From: Streptomyces sp. TG1A-8
GTDB lineage: Bacteria; Actinomycetota; Actinomycetes; Streptomycetales; Streptomycetaceae
Length of the DNA: 64,000 bases
Direction of reading: 5' to 3'
Assembly (NCBI RefSeq): GCF_030499535.1
Contig: NZ_JASTLB010000001.1
Coordinates: forward strand, 186,001 to 250,000
Every line of letters begins with the position of its first letter. Positions within the stretch are counted from its first letter, which is position 1. Made by a program: the position numbers and the translations under genes. Below the pieces are notes generated by a model, which did no database searches, was not told the DNA's origin, and saw nothing but the letters and a program-made list of their open reading frames with translations. Shown one piece after another: positions 9,606-19,007 of the stretch.

Positions 9606-9879
9606 GCAAGCGGGGGTGAGGAAGCTCGCCCTGCCGATCCCGCTGGCAAACCCGTCCTGCTCGGTGAACGCCGTTTTCCTTGAGCCGGCAGTTCCGAAGG
9701 ATCTTCCGGTTCTCCGTCGGGACAGAGCGCGTTCGACTGGCGCGCGCCCCGCGGTGGACGGTGTTCCCCGGCGGTCCGGGGCGATGAGCGTGCCGGACCA
9801 CGAGGTGGAAGAAGAACCAGCGTCTTTGGTATGTACGCGCAAAAGGGACCTGGGATACCTTCTCCTCGCACGCCTCGTT

Positions 9880-9891
9880 TGAATCGTTTCA
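9880..9891. promoter_or_regulatory. LacI-type operator before the rhamnosidase
   Basis: TGAATCGTTTCA is a near-perfect dyad with the central CG typical of LacI/GalR-family sites. It lies 25 bp upstream of the GH78 start codon. Sugar-responsive repression is inferred; no LacI gene lies in the window. Confidence 0.5.
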
Positions 9892-9916
9892 TTCCGATCA
9901 AGAAGGACAAGGTGTC

Positions 9917-12547
9917 ATGTCGTCGAGCCGCAACAACCCCCAGCCCCCGAGCGATCCCACCCGCAGAACCGTCGTGGCGGCGGGAGCCGGTCTGGCCGCA
10001 CTCACCGCCGTAGGACTCCCCCTGGCAGCGTCCACCACGGCCACGGCCGCACCCTCGGCAGGGTCGCCGAGGTCGGTCCCGCGCGGCGCGACGTCCTGGC
10101 ACCGTTACGTGCAGGGCCCGTCCAGCCGCACCGTACAGCCGGTCCGCGTCATCGCGTCCACCGGCGACGTACGCCTGCCCGACGCCCTGCTCAAGCGCGG
10201 TGGAGCCGTGACCGTCCTCGACCGCCCCGAGCCCGTCGCACCGCCGCGCTGGCCCGAAGGCACCACGGCCGAGGCCTCATCCTCGCACGCGGGCAACGGG
10301 GGCAACGACGGCAACCCGCGCACCTACGACGCGGGCAACGCCATCGACGGCAACCTCGACACCTTCTGGAACGACGACACGCTGGGCGTCTTCCCCGACA
10401 CGCTCACGATCACGACCCCGGCCGCCCAGCGGCTGTCGGGCATCACCGTCATATCCAACAGCGACGGCGTACCGACCGACTTCACCGTCGACACCTGGCA
10501 GGACGACGCCTGGCAGACCGTCGCCACGGTCTCTGGCAACGATGCCGTCCAGCGGGCCGTCACCTTCTCCCAGTCCGTCTCCACGACCCGGGTCCGCATC
10601 ACGGTCACGAACGTGCAGGACACCCCGCGCGGTGCGTTCACCCGGATCAACGAGGTGTGGCCCGCCGCCGTGCAGACGCCCGACGTCCCCAGCGTCACGA
10701 TCGACTTCGGCAAGGTCGTCGTGGGCTACCCCCGCATCCGCTTCGCCTCCGCGTCGGCCAACTCCCCCGGCGTACGCCTCGCGTTCTCCGAGACCAAGGA
10801 GTTCCTCACCGACCGCTCCGACTTCACCCGCTCCGACCAGTCCGGCGGCGCCGGCCAGGGCACCGACCAGTTCGCCGTTCCGCCCGGCGGCACCACCTGG
10901 ACGGACCACAAGGGATACCTGCGCGACGGCAAAGTCTACGCCGACGGACTGCACGGCTTCCGCTACCTCAAGATCACCCTCGACGCGCTGGCCACCGACG
11001 CCCCCGTCGCACAGCCCTGGGGCACCGTCCGGATCGACTCCGTCGACCTGGACTTCACCGGCTACGTCGGTACGCCCAGCACCTACCGCGGCTGGTTCCT
11101 GTGCTCCGACGACGACCTCAACCGGTACTGGTACGGCGCCTCCTACACCAACGAACTCGTCACGGACACCTTCCGCCAGGACGACGTGGACCCGCGCAAC
11201 GCCTGGAGCGCCTCCCTGGAAGGCAAGCTGGTTCTGCACGACGGAGCCAAACGCGACCGCGACCCCTACGTCGGTGACCTCGCCGTCTCCGCCCGCACGC
11301 TCTACCTCACCCATGACGACACCGCCGCGGCCGCCCGCAACGTCCTGGCCGATCTCGCCGACCACCAGCGTGCCGACGGTTGGATTCCCCCGGCCTCCAT
11401 CTCCGGATACGAACTGCCCCTGTTCGACTATCCCTTGTGGTGGGTGACGTGCAGCTGGGACTACGTCCTGTACACCGGTGACCGCTCCTACGCGGCCCGG
11501 TACTACCCCGCGCTGGTCAAGGTGCTGGACACCTGGTACCCGAGCGTCACCGACGAAGCGGGACTCCTGAGCAAGGGCCTCAACGACACCGGCCGCTACG
11601 GCGACTACGCCTTCCTCGACCGCACCGGTCAGATCACCTACTACAACGTGCTGTACGTGCAGGCCCTCAACGACAGCGCGGCGCTGGCCCGTTGGCTCGG
11701 CCACGAGGCGGACGCCAAGCGGTGGACCGCCCGTGCCCGGGCGGTCGCCGACGCGGTCAACGCCCACCTGTGGGACGACTCCGCGGGCGCCTACCTCGAC
11801 TCATCGACCGGAGCCGTACGGCACGCCCAGGACGGCAACTCGCTCGCCATCGTCTCCGGCGTCGCCGGGACCGAGCGGGCGGCCTCGGCGCTCGACCACC
11901 TCGACGCCACCACGCAACTGCCCTACGGCAACGCCTTCATGGACAACGACACCCTCTTCGGCGGCGCCTCCCAGCGCGTCTACGCGTTCACCTCGTATCC
12001 CGAAATCGTGGCCCGTTTCGAGAGCGGACGGGAGTCCTCGGCACTGGACCAGATCCGGCGCACCTACGGCTGGATGGACAGCCACGATCCGGGCGTCACC
12101 GACTGGGAGGGCATCGGCCCCGACGGTTCCCTCTACGAGGGCGGCTTCACGAGCATGGCGCACGGCTGGTCCACAGGCGTACTGCCGGCACTCACCCACC
12201 AGCTCCTCGGCGCCAGGCCCACCTCACCCGGGTACGCCACCTGGGAAGTGCGGCCCCACCCCGGCGACGTGACCTGGGCGCAGGGCGAGCTGCCCACACC
12301 CACAGGCCCGTTGGCCGTGGACTGGACGAACTCGGCCACGTCGTTCACGCTCACGCTCCAGGTGCCCCACGGCACCCGAGGCACTGCCTCGCTGCCCGTC
12401 AGCGCCTCACGCGGGGTGGTGCGGCAGGAAGGGCACGTCGTCTGGGACGGCCACCGCGCGCGCGGCCGCCAGGTGGCGAAAGACGGCGACCGGGTCACCG
12501 TCTCCGGTCTGGGACCGGGCCGTCACCGCTTCACCATCACCCACTAG
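9917..12547 (+). CDS. Secreted alpha-L-rhamnosidase (GH78)
   Basis: 876 residues. A twin-arginine type signal (TRRTVVAAGAGLAALTA, residues about 15-45) predicts Tat export. Residues about 118-250 form an F5/8 type C-like carbohydrate-binding domain (NAIDGNLDTFWND, INEVW). A beta-sandwich and the (alpha/alpha)6 catalytic barrel follow, with the GH78 signature region HDGAKRDRDPYVGDL near residue 440 and WWVTCSWDYVLYTGD. The C-terminal beta domain is typical (ATWEVRPHPGDVTWAQG). It should release terminal L-rhamnose from plant or bacterial glycans outside the cell. AAGGACAAGG precedes the ATG. Flanked by a LacI-type site upstream and a large palindrome downstream. Confidence 0.93.
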   Translation: MSSSRNNPQPPSDPTRRTVVAAGAGLAALTAVGLPLAASTTATAAPSAGSPRSVPRGATSWHRYVQGPSSRTVQPVRVIASTGDVRLPDALLKRGGAVTVLDRPEPVAPPRWPEGTTAEASSSHAGNGGNDGNPRTYDAGNAIDGNLDTFWNDDTLGVFPDTLTITTPAAQRLSGITVISNSDGVPTDFTVDTWQDDAWQTVATVSGNDAVQRAVTFSQSVSTTRVRITVTNVQDTPRGAFTRINEVWPAAVQTPDVPSVTIDFGKVVVGYPRIRFASASANSPGVRLAFSETKEFLTDRSDFTRSDQSGGAGQGTDQFAVPPGGTTWTDHKGYLRDGKVYADGLHGFRYLKITLDALATDAPVAQPWGTVRIDSVDLDFTGYVGTPSTYRGWFLCSDDDLNRYWYGASYTNELVTDTFRQDDVDPRNAWSASLEGKLVLHDGAKRDRDPYVGDLAVSARTLYLTHDDTAAAARNVLADLADHQRADGWIPPASISGYELPLFDYPLWWVTCSWDYVLYTGDRSYAARYYPALVKVLDTWYPSVTDEAGLLSKGLNDTGRYGDYAFLDRTGQITYYNVLYVQALNDSAALARWLGHEADAKRWTARARAVADAVNAHLWDDSAGAYLDSSTGAVRHAQDGNSLAIVSGVAGTERAASALDHLDATTQLPYGNAFMDNDTLFGGASQRVYAFTSYPEIVARFESGRESSALDQIRRTYGWMDSHDPGVTDWEGIGPDGSLYEGGFTSMAHGWSTGVLPALTHQLLGARPTSPGYATWEVRPHPGDVTWAQGELPTPTGPLAVDWTNSATSFTLTLQVPHGTRGTASLPVSASRGVVRQEGHVVWDGHRARGRQVAKDGDRVTVSGLGPGRHRFTITH

Positions 12548-12549
12548 AC

Positions 12550-12603
12550 GGATGAGTCCGATGTTCGTGCTGGTCGCGACCAGCACGAACATCGGACTCA
12601 TCC
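12550..12603. terminator. 54-bp perfect palindrome after the rhamnosidase gene
   Basis: From GGATGAGTCCGATG to CATCGGACTCATCC the sequence is its own reverse complement over 54 bases with no spacer; the centre is GTCGCGAC at 12,573-12,580. It starts 3 bp after the GH78 stop, so it probably terminates transcription from both sides. Its perfection is unusual for a terminator. Confidence 0.75.
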
Positions 12604-12680
12604 ATCTAGGAATCACGAAGCTGCACTGCAGCCCGTGCCAGGCAACCGCGAGCACTCCCGAACTACGTGAATCGAACCCG

Positions 12681-13244
12681 TCATACGGCGCGCCCCAGCA
12701 AGGAAAGAAGCTGAACGACGGGGTCGGTGCTGGTGGTGCGCACCGGAGCAGCGAAGATTCCCAGGCCTGCCACTCTCTCGGCGTTGGCGCGCGCGTAGGC
12801 CAGGCTGTGATCGACCGCGGCCGGGGCGAGCCACTCGGGCTGGCCGCACCCGCGGGCCAGGTCCCACTCGTGGACGGTCAGGTCGACGAGCATCTGGTCC
12901 GCGTACATGGTCAACGGCGCCTCCCCGAAGGAGAACCGAGCTGTCCCGGAAAGATCTGCGCCCTTCCACGCCGCGAGGGAGCGCTCCGCGGCCTCGTCCC
13001 ACGCCCGCACGGGATCTGCGCCGACCATGTCACCGTCGTAGCGGTCACCCACCTCCTCCAGGGACTCTCCGGCGAGCAGGTGCGGAACCCACAAGTGCTC
13101 GCTGACCAGGTGGTTGACGAGGTCCCGAACGGTCCACTCGGTGCACGGCGTCGCATCGTTCCACTGGTGGCCGTCGACCGCGTGTACTCGTGCGCCGAAG
13201 CGGTTGATGGCATCGGGAATTAACTGCAGAGATGAATTCGTCAT
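12681..13244 (-). CDS. TIGR03086-type mycothiol-dependent/DinB-like protein
   Basis: 187 residues of the TIGR03086 (maleylpyruvate isomerase N-terminal, DinB-like four-helix) family, abundant in actinobacteria. Motifs: ATPCTEWTVRDLVNHLVSEHLW (first metal-ligand His), then LTVHEWDLARG. Members bind a divalent metal and probably use mycothiol; the substrate of this one is unknown. It converges on the GH78 gene across the 54-bp palindrome. Upstream is an IS701 scrap. Confidence 0.85.
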   Translation of the reverse strand: MTNSSLQLIPDAINRFGARVHAVDGHQWNDATPCTEWTVRDLVNHLVSEHLWVPHLLAGESLEEVGDRYDGDMVGADPVRAWDEAAERSLAAWKGADLSGTARFSFGEAPLTMYADQMLVDLTVHEWDLARGCGQPEWLAPAAVDHSLAYARANAERVAGLGIFAAPVRTTSTDPVVQLLSLLGRAV

Positions 13245-13309
13245 GGCAGTACGCTATGCCATGACCTTCCACTCTCCCCGAACGGAGGTCAGACGACGGC
13301 GCCGTCGGT

Positions 13310-13470
13310 GGGCCGTCCGGGATCGCCGTCCGCGACGACCTGCGCGGCTTCGTCGTTGACCACCTCGGCACCGACGCGTCGTCCCGGTCGTCGACGAGAC
13401 CGGTGACCGAAGAAGGGCACGCCCAGGGTCGGTGTGCAGCGCCAGTACACCAGCACGGCCTGGTCCTTGT
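13310..13470 (+). pseudogene. IS701-family transposase scrap
   Basis: Frames read AVRDDLRGFVVDHLGTDA, VVDETGD and VGVQRQYTSTAW in succession, matching the region around the first catalytic Asp of the IS701 transposases at 40.6 and 41.7 kb. Several frameshifts; only about 50 codons remain. Confidence 0.6.
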
Positions 13471-13612
13471 GAGAGCGGTTCGGTCAGCCACGATGGAAGC
13501 GCGGTGACAGGGCTCCTCCGTGATCACAGAACGTCGCAACTCCATGATCACCAGACCTGTTCCCGTTCTGCTACCGAGGTCCCCTCACCACGCCTATCTG
13601 CGCGACCTCTAA

Positions 13613-14500
13613 GAACTCCTATCGCAATGACGTCAGGCGCCTCCAGCAGATGAGCGCGCATCCGAGGGTGAGGAAGGCTTCGTGGATGTCGTCGCGGATC
13701 TCCCAGCGGATCCGCAGACGGCGGAACCAGTGCAGGTGGGCGAATGCGCGTTCCACGACCCAGCGTTGGGTGCCGAGTCCGGAGCCGTGTTCGGTGCCGC
13801 GTCGGGCGATCAGTGGCTTCACGCCCAGGTCCCGGACGAGCCGGCGGTACTTGTCGTGGTCGTAGCCGCGGTCGCCCAGCACCACGTCCGGGCGGCGTCG
13901 GGGCCGGCCTCGCTTGCCCCGCACCGGCGGTATCGCCTCCAGCAGAGGGATCAGCTGGGTGACGTCGTTGCGGTTGCCGCCGGTCAGCGTGGCGGCGAGC
14001 GGGATGCCGGTGGCGTCGGTGATCAGGTGGTGCTTGCTGCCGGTTCTGCCCCGGTCAACAGGGCTTCGTCCGGTCTTGGGACCCCCTTTAGCGCGCGGAT
14101 GTGGGAGCCGTCGACGGCCGCTCGGGAGAAGTCCAGGGCGTTCGCGCTGCGGAGCTTGGCAAGGAGGACCTCGTGCAGTCGGGGCCACACGCCGGCCCCG
14201 GTCCACTCGGCCAGGCGTCGCCAGCAGGTCATGCCCGAGCCGAAGCCGAGTTCCTGCGGCAGGTGTTCCCAGGAGATCCCGGTGTGCAGGACGAACAGGA
14301 TGCCCTGGAACACCAGCCGGTCCGGATGCCGCTTGCGCCCTGGGTGCCGGGCCCGACGCTCGACCTTGGGCAGCAGCGGTTCGATCACCGCCCACAGCTC
14401 GTCGTCGACTTCCCACGGCTTCGGCCGTGCCACTTCGCACCCCCAGATCATCGCTGCCGTAATGATCCAACCACCTCGAAGATCATTTCGTTAGGAGTTC
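13613..14500 (-). mobile_element. IS5-family insertion sequence, copy 2
   Basis: 888-bp twin of the element at 2,143-3,030 with the same ends. It is flanked by a direct TAA on both sides (13,610-13,612 and 14,501-14,503), so this insertion keeps its target duplication. The target lay exactly at the stop codon of the NTF2-like gene to its right. Confidence 0.93.
13619..14451 (-). CDS. IS5-family transposase made by -1 frameshift (copy 2)
   Basis: Same organisation as copy 1. The first frame runs 14451 to 14023 (MIWGCEVARPKPW...AAVDGSH). It slips -1 at A AAG GGG near 14,083-14,089 into the frame carrying VVLGDRGYD and QRWVVERAFAHLHW, ending at 13619. The predicted fusion is about 277 residues and looks intact. 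Confidence 0.85.
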
Positions 14501-14901
14501 TAAAAGGCGTTGTCCGTCGTCAGGGTGAGCTCGGCGATCCGCCACCCACGGTCGGACCGGCACAGGCCGAACGTGTAGACCCCGGTCGAGACCATCTGGG
14601 TGCTCTCGCCGGTGTTCCTCGTCTGCACCAGATAGGCCCGCACCTCAGCGGTAGCGGCGTCCGTCGTCGTGACCACGACATTGCCCAGGTGGTGCCGCAC
14701 CCTTCCGGTCTGGGCCGTGTGCCCGTCACGGACGAAGTCGAGCACCGCCGCGCGTCCGGCGACCGGGCCGAGCACTCCCTGTCCGGGCATCGTGAAGGTC
14801 CAGGTGGTGTCTTCGGTCAGGACCGCTTCCAGCTCGGGCACATTCAGTTCGTCCAGGGCGTGGGCGTACTTCGCCACCGCCTGCTGGAGTTCGGCGATCA
14901 C
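14500..14901 (-). CDS. SnoaL/NTF2-like fold protein
   Basis: 133 residues of the nuclear transport factor 2-like superfamily (MIAELQQAVAKYAHALDELNVPELEAVL, DTTWTFTMPG, GRVRHHLGNVVV, GWRIAELTLTT). Such proteins are small enzymes or binding proteins; no function can be assigned. It overlaps the stop of the MDR reductase gene by 4 bp (ATGA), so the two are translationally coupled. Its TAG stop is at the IS5 junction. Removing the element restores the same TAG, so the protein is probably full length. Confidence 0.85.
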   Translation of the reverse strand: MIAELQQAVAKYAHALDELNVPELEAVLTEDTTWTFTMPGQGVLGPVAGRAAVLDFVRDGHTAQTGRVRHHLGNVVVTTTDAATAEVRAYLVQTRNTGESTQMVSTGVYTFGLCRSDRGWRIAELTLTTDNAF

Positions 14902-15896
14902 GAGACCACCGTCAGCACGATCTTGCCCTGGAGGTGACCCTGCGCGGCTCGCGTGTGTGCGTTGCCCGCTTCGGGCAACGGGTAGGTGCTGTCCACCCCG
15001 ACCTGGAGCTTGCCCTCGTCGAGCAGGCGCCCGATCTCGGCGAGCTGGGGGCCGTTGGAACGCACCTGAATGTTCGAGACTGTGATGCCCCGCCTCGCCG
15101 TCTCTTCCGGGTCGTACTCGGCGAAGAACACCGGAAGCATGGTGCCACCGCGCTTGAGCACGGCCAGAAAGCGTGAGCTGTCCGGGCCGCCGACGGCGTC
15201 GATCACCAGGTCCACACCGCTGACCACGTCCGCGGCCTGCGTCCTGGTGTAGTCGATGAACTCATCGGCGCCGAGCTTGCGCAGGAACTGCTCGTGCCGG
15301 CCCGAGGCCACCGCGATGACGTGTGCCCCCTTCCATTTCGCCAGCTGCACCGCGAAGTGGCCCACTCCACCGGCGGCCCCGTTGACCAGCACGGTCATCC
15401 CCGGCGTGATCGGCACCGGCTGGTGCACCTGGCCGGTGAAAGGAGACGGCACGTCGTGGCCGAGATCAATCAGGTACTGCCAGGCCGTAAGCACGGCCAT
15501 CGGTGCCCCGGCCGCCTGCACGTGGTCGATACCGGCCGGCTTGTGAGCCAGGTCCGAAGCCGGCGCGGCCACGTACTCGGCGTAGGTCCGGCCGTCGAAT
15601 CCGGGGAACCGCAGCATGCCGAAGACCTCGTCACCGACGGCGAACCCCAGCACGTCCGGAGCGACCGCCTGGACCACGCCCGACATGTCCGTCCCAGGGA
15701 TCAGGGGGAACTCCAGCGTCGGCCTCATCTCGGCCGGCATGACCTTCATCCCCTCACGCAGGTACCAGTCCGGCGGGTTGATGCCCGCCGCGTGCACCCG
15801 GACGAGCACCTCGCCCGGACCGATCTCGGGAACCGGCACCTCGTCATACCGCAAAACTTCCGGCCCGCCCGCTTCGTGGACCTGGATCGCCTTCAT
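14898..15896 (-). CDS. MDR-family NADP-dependent oxidoreductase
   Basis: 332 residues, medium-chain dehydrogenase/reductase of the zinc-free quinone-reductase type. It has a GroES-like N-terminal domain (PEIGPGEVLVRVHAAGINPPDWYLREG, FPLIPGTDMSGVV) and a Rossmann domain with VLVNGAAGGVGHFAVQLAKWKG and FIDYTRTQAADV. No zinc ligand set is seen. Heads a two-gene operon with the NTF2-like gene and is divergent from a LysR regulator, which is the likely controller. Confidence 0.92.
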   Translation of the reverse strand: MKAIQVHEAGGPEVLRYDEVPVPEIGPGEVLVRVHAAGINPPDWYLREGMKVMPAEMRPTLEFPLIPGTDMSGVVQAVAPDVLGFAVGDEVFGMLRFPGFDGRTYAEYVAAPASDLAHKPAGIDHVQAAGAPMAVLTAWQYLIDLGHDVPSPFTGQVHQPVPITPGMTVLVNGAAGGVGHFAVQLAKWKGAHVIAVASGRHEQFLRKLGADEFIDYTRTQAADVVSGVDLVIDAVGGPDSSRFLAVLKRGGTMLPVFFAEYDPEETARRGITVSNIQVRSNGPQLAEIGRLLDEGKLQVGVDSTYPLPEAGNAHTRAAQGHLQGKIVLTVVS

Positions 15897-16018
15897 CGCA
15901 CCTGTCGCTTTCCTGGGGAAACGTTGCCCCTTCAGTCAAGGCCCAGGACGGCATGGCCGTCCAAGACCGGTTCGGCAACCCGATCATTCCGAAACGGCAT
16001 GACGCGTACGCTGGAAGG

Positions 16019-16894
16019 GTGAACGATTTCGGACAGGACCTGGAATTGCGGCTGGTGCGCTACTTCACCGTGGTGGCGGCGCACCAGCACTTCGGCCGGG
16101 CGGCCGCCGACTTGCACGTGGCCCAGCCGGCGCTGAGCCGCCAGATCCAACGGCTCGAGAAATATCTCGGCGCACGCCTGCTGGACCGCACACCCCAGGG
16201 CGCCCGGCTCACTCCGGCCGGACAGACGTTCCTCCCCCAGGCCCAAGCCCTGCTGCAAGCCGCCCGCCAGGCCGAGCTGGCCGTGCGTGAACAAGCCGGG
16301 ACCGAACGAATCGCCATCGGCTACGTTGAAGACCTGGTGATCACTGCCGCCGTACGGGAACTGCGCCGCCGTTACCCGAACGCCGAGATCGCCACCCGGT
16401 ACCTGAGCTGCCGCGACGTCGGGGCGCTGTCCGACAAACGGGTCGACGCCTTGATCGCGCGGGCCCCGCTGCCGTTCGCCGCCGACGACGTGTTCACCAC
16501 CCCGCTGTACGAGGAGCCCCGGATGCTCGCGGTCCCGCGCGGCCACCCCTTGGCCGACCGCGCGTCGGTGACCGCGGAAGAACTGGCCGGCGAGGAGGCG
16601 GCGCCGTGCGCGTTCGAGACCGCGGACTGGACTTCCTACCGGATCCTCGGGACCGGCGTGCCGCCGATCGAGAGTTACGAGGACAAGCTCGAATTCGTCG
16701 CGAGTGGCAGGGCGATCGCCGTGCTACCGGTCGGCGATCGGCGTAGCTCACTGCGCCCCGACCTCGTCACCGTCCCGATCGAGGGCGCTCCCCCCAGCCA
16801 GGTCGTCCTGGTCAGCCGCAAGGGCGACCCGAATCCGATGATCAGGCATCTCCGGCTGGCTGCCAAGGCCGTCCTGACCGCCCCGGCAGCCTGA
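16019..16894 (+). CDS. LysR-family transcriptional regulator
   Basis: About 291 residues from the GTG at 16019. An ATG at 15953 in the same frame is possible but adds 22 residues without family similarity. Winged helix: LRLVRYFTVVAAHQHFGRAAADLHVAQPALSRQIQRLEKYLGARLL. The C-terminal part is a LysR substrate-binding fold (YLSCRDVGALSDKRVDALIARAPLP). It is divergent from the MDR/NTF2-like operon, the standard LysR-target layout. Confidence 0.9.
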   Translation: MNDFGQDLELRLVRYFTVVAAHQHFGRAAADLHVAQPALSRQIQRLEKYLGARLLDRTPQGARLTPAGQTFLPQAQALLQAARQAELAVREQAGTERIAIGYVEDLVITAAVRELRRRYPNAEIATRYLSCRDVGALSDKRVDALIARAPLPFAADDVFTTPLYEEPRMLAVPRGHPLADRASVTAEELAGEEAAPCAFETADWTSYRILGTGVPPIESYEDKLEFVASGRAIAVLPVGDRRSSLRPDLVTVPIEGAPPSQVVLVSRKGDPNPMIRHLRLAAKAVLTAPAA

Positions 16895-17099
16895 CCGGGA
16901 CCAGCCATCCCGCTTGGCGCCGAACTGCACCAAGCGGTGTTCACGCGCGCCGTGTTCGTCGCGCATCTGCCGGTATCGCCCGGGGTCAGGTGATGCCGGC
17001 TCAGCGTCCGACCCCATGGAACGGCGATCAAACACGCCGTCTCGACCGGGAACCGTTGGGCGGCCCGGTGCCGCCGGTAGGGCCAGGTCGTGGTGTCGG

Positions 17100-17446
17100 T
17101 GCCGGAGAGCCGGAACAGATCGAGGGCGCCTTGGCGCTGACGGACAGCATGACCCGCGAGGACCTGGAGGGTGAGGAGTTCCAGGACACCTGCACCGAGG
17201 CTCTGGAGCAGATCATCAAGGCGAAGCGGGAGCACCGCGAGCCGCCGGCCATGCCGCAGCCGGAGGGGGGCGGGCCAGATCGTCGATCTCATGGCCGCCC
17301 TGACCCAGTCTGTGCAGAAAGCACGGGCGGACAGGGGCGAGGACGCCGACGTGCACGACATGCCGAAGAAGACCACGAAGAAGCAACCCTCCAAGAAGGC
17401 CGCGGCGAAGAAGACATCAGGGCGTGAGCCGCGCAGGAGCGCGTGA
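17100..17446 (+). pseudogene. Ku (NHEJ) C-terminal fragment
   Basis: Reads ALALTDSMTREDLEGEEFQD and TEALEQIIKAKREHREPP. A frameshift near 17,265-17,275 is followed by IVDLMAALTQSVQKARADRG and a lysine-rich tail (PKKTTKKQPSKKAAAKK). This is the C-terminal arm and basic tail of actinobacterial Ku. The DNA-ring domain is missing, so it is a relic of an end-joining gene. Confidence 0.75.
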
Positions 17447-17659
17447 GGTCGGGCGCCGACGGCGCCGAAGCGTGACCGCGACGAGCAGCACGAGCCGGTC
17501 GGCAAACGACGACTACGGTCAAGGACTACGCCAAGGGCGAGGTCACTGGACGCCTACCGCGCCCGCCGCATTTCTCCTTGACCACGGCCCGTGTCAAGAC
17601 ATCTCAAGGGGATAAGAAGTCAAGAGGGACCGTGAACCGCCCCGGGTTCGGTAGAGATC

Positions 17660-18448
17660 TCAGATTGTGGGTGTGACCTGTGGTTTCGTGAGTTCCGTGT
17701 AGTAGTTGGTCTCGTACTCAACGGGTGGGACGTGGCCTATCTCACCGTGCAGGCGTCGGTGGCAGTACCAGTCGACCCACTCGGCGGTGGCCAGCTCGAC
17801 CTGGGAGAGTGTCTTCCAGGGTCGCTGTGGCTTGATCAACTCGGTTTTGAACAGGCCGATCGTGTTCTCCATCAGGGCGTTGTCGTAGGCGTCGCCGACG
17901 GAGCCGATCGAGGCCGCGATGCCGGCCGCGTCGAGGTGTTCGGCCAGCTTGAAACTGGTGTATTGGCTGCCCGCATCGCTGTGGTGTATCAACTCGCCCC
18001 GAATGTGGGGGCGTTCATCGCGGTCGCGCTGCCACAGCGCCATCTCCAGAGCGTCCAGGACGAGCTGGGTCTCCTTCGACGTCGCGGCGGACCAGCCGAC
18101 GATACGGCGGGAGAAGGTGTCCACGACGAAGGCGACGTAGACCACCCCGGCCCAGGTCGCCACGTGCGTGAAATCCGCGACCCAGCAGCGGTTCGGTGCC
18201 GTGGCGACGAAGTCGCGGTCCACCCGGTCCGGTGCCCGCCCGGCTTGCTGGTCCGGGACCGTAGTGATGACCTTCTTGCCGCGGACGGCGCCGGCGATGC
18301 CCAGCTCGCGCATCAGCCGCTCCACGGTGCAGCGGGCCACCTCATGACCCTGCCGGTTCAGTTCCCGCCAGATCTTCCGTGCCCCGTAGACACGGTAGTT
18401 GTCGGTGTAGACCTGCCGGATCAGCTCCTTGAGTTCCGTGTCCCGCAC
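17660..18448 (-). CDS. IS3-family transposase OrfB (integrase core)
   Basis: 262 residues from the first ATG. The natural product starts further upstream by -1 frameshifting from orfA, because the same frame is open back to about 18,600 (LVAFIDEHRDRFGGVEPICR). It has an HTH_21-like N-terminus (YRVYGARKIWRELNRQG) and a DDE integrase core: WVADFTHVAT (Asp), LIHHSDAGSQYTS (Asp), ALMENTIGLFKTEL (Glu). No stops, so likely functional together with orfA. Confidence 0.9.
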   Translation of the reverse strand: MRDTELKELIRQVYTDNYRVYGARKIWRELNRQGHEVARCTVERLMRELGIAGAVRGKKVITTVPDQQAGRAPDRVDRDFVATAPNRCWVADFTHVATWAGVVYVAFVVDTFSRRIVGWSAATSKETQLVLDALEMALWQRDRDERPHIRGELIHHSDAGSQYTSFKLAEHLDAAGIAASIGSVGDAYDNALMENTIGLFKTELIKPQRPWKTLSQVELATAEWVDWYCHRRLHGEIGHVPPVEYETNYYTELTKPQVTPTI

Positions 18449-18585
18449 GGTACGAGCGGACGGGGCGGCCAGTCGTTTCTTGTAGGCGTAGTAGGTGGAA
18501 GGGGCGATCTTGCAGTCGTGCTCGGTGAGCGTCCTGCAGATCGGCTCGACCCCGCCGAAGCGGTCCCGGTGCTCGTCGATGAACG

Positions 18586-18912
18586 CTACGAGCGCAGGTG
18601 TGGCCGGTCGAGCTCGGCCGCGAAGAAACTCGCCGCCGCCTTCAGGATCTCGTTCGCCCGCTTCAGCTCGGCGATCTCCTTCTTCAGCGCCTTGAGCTGG
18701 ACCGATTCCTCCGTCGTCGTCCCCGGCCGTGTCCCCGCGTCGATCTCCTGCTGCTTCAGCCAGTTCCGCAGTGTCTCGCGGGAGCCGATGCCGAGCTTGT
18801 CGGTGACCGCCTGCAGGGCGGCCGTCTCGTTCGGGTAGTCGTCGCGCACCTCGGCGACCATGCGCACCGCACGACGGCGGAGCTCAAGCGGGTAACGGGA
18901 AGGTCGTGCCAT
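18586..18912 (-). CDS. IS3-family transposase OrfA
   Basis: 108 residues. HTH_Tnp_1 helix-turn-helix (MARPSRYPLELRRRAVRMV, LGIGSRETLRNWLKQ) followed by a coiled coil (QLKALKKEIAELKRANEILKAAAS) that mediates multimerisation with OrfB. The end overlaps the upstream extension of orfB. Confidence 0.9.
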   Translation of the reverse strand: MARPSRYPLELRRRAVRMVAEVRDDYPNETAALQAVTDKLGIGSRETLRNWLKQQEIDAGTRPGTTTEESVQLKALKKEIAELKRANEILKAAASFFAAELDRPHLRS

Positions 18913-19007
18913 GACTCGATCCTTTCATGAAATCGAGTCTCTATTCGAACCGGGGCGGTTCACCGTGAGTCTTGATCGCTACTGAGGCCGCTGATTGGCT
19001 GGCCGAC

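Larger units (their letters stand above)
17633..18962 (-). mobile_element. IS3-family insertion sequence, copy 1
   Basis: 1,330-bp element with ends TGAACCGCCCCGG / CCGGGGCGGTTCA, flanked by a 3-bp direct repeat CCG (17,630-17,632 and 18,963-18,965), as expected for IS3. It contains orfA and orfB on the minus strand. Both frames are open, so it may be active. A related copy, with a nonsense mutation, is at 29,064-30,389. Confidence 0.92.

Noticed and set aside
9093..9842. Minus-strand frame beside the DHFR and LigB fragments
   Set aside because: No recognisable motif and opposed to the better supported LigB fragment.
10277..11767. Minus-strand open frame of 496 codons opposite the rhamnosidase
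   Set aside because: Gly/Val-rich composition typical of a shadow frame, no start signal or family, and the opposite strand is a well-supported GH78 gene.
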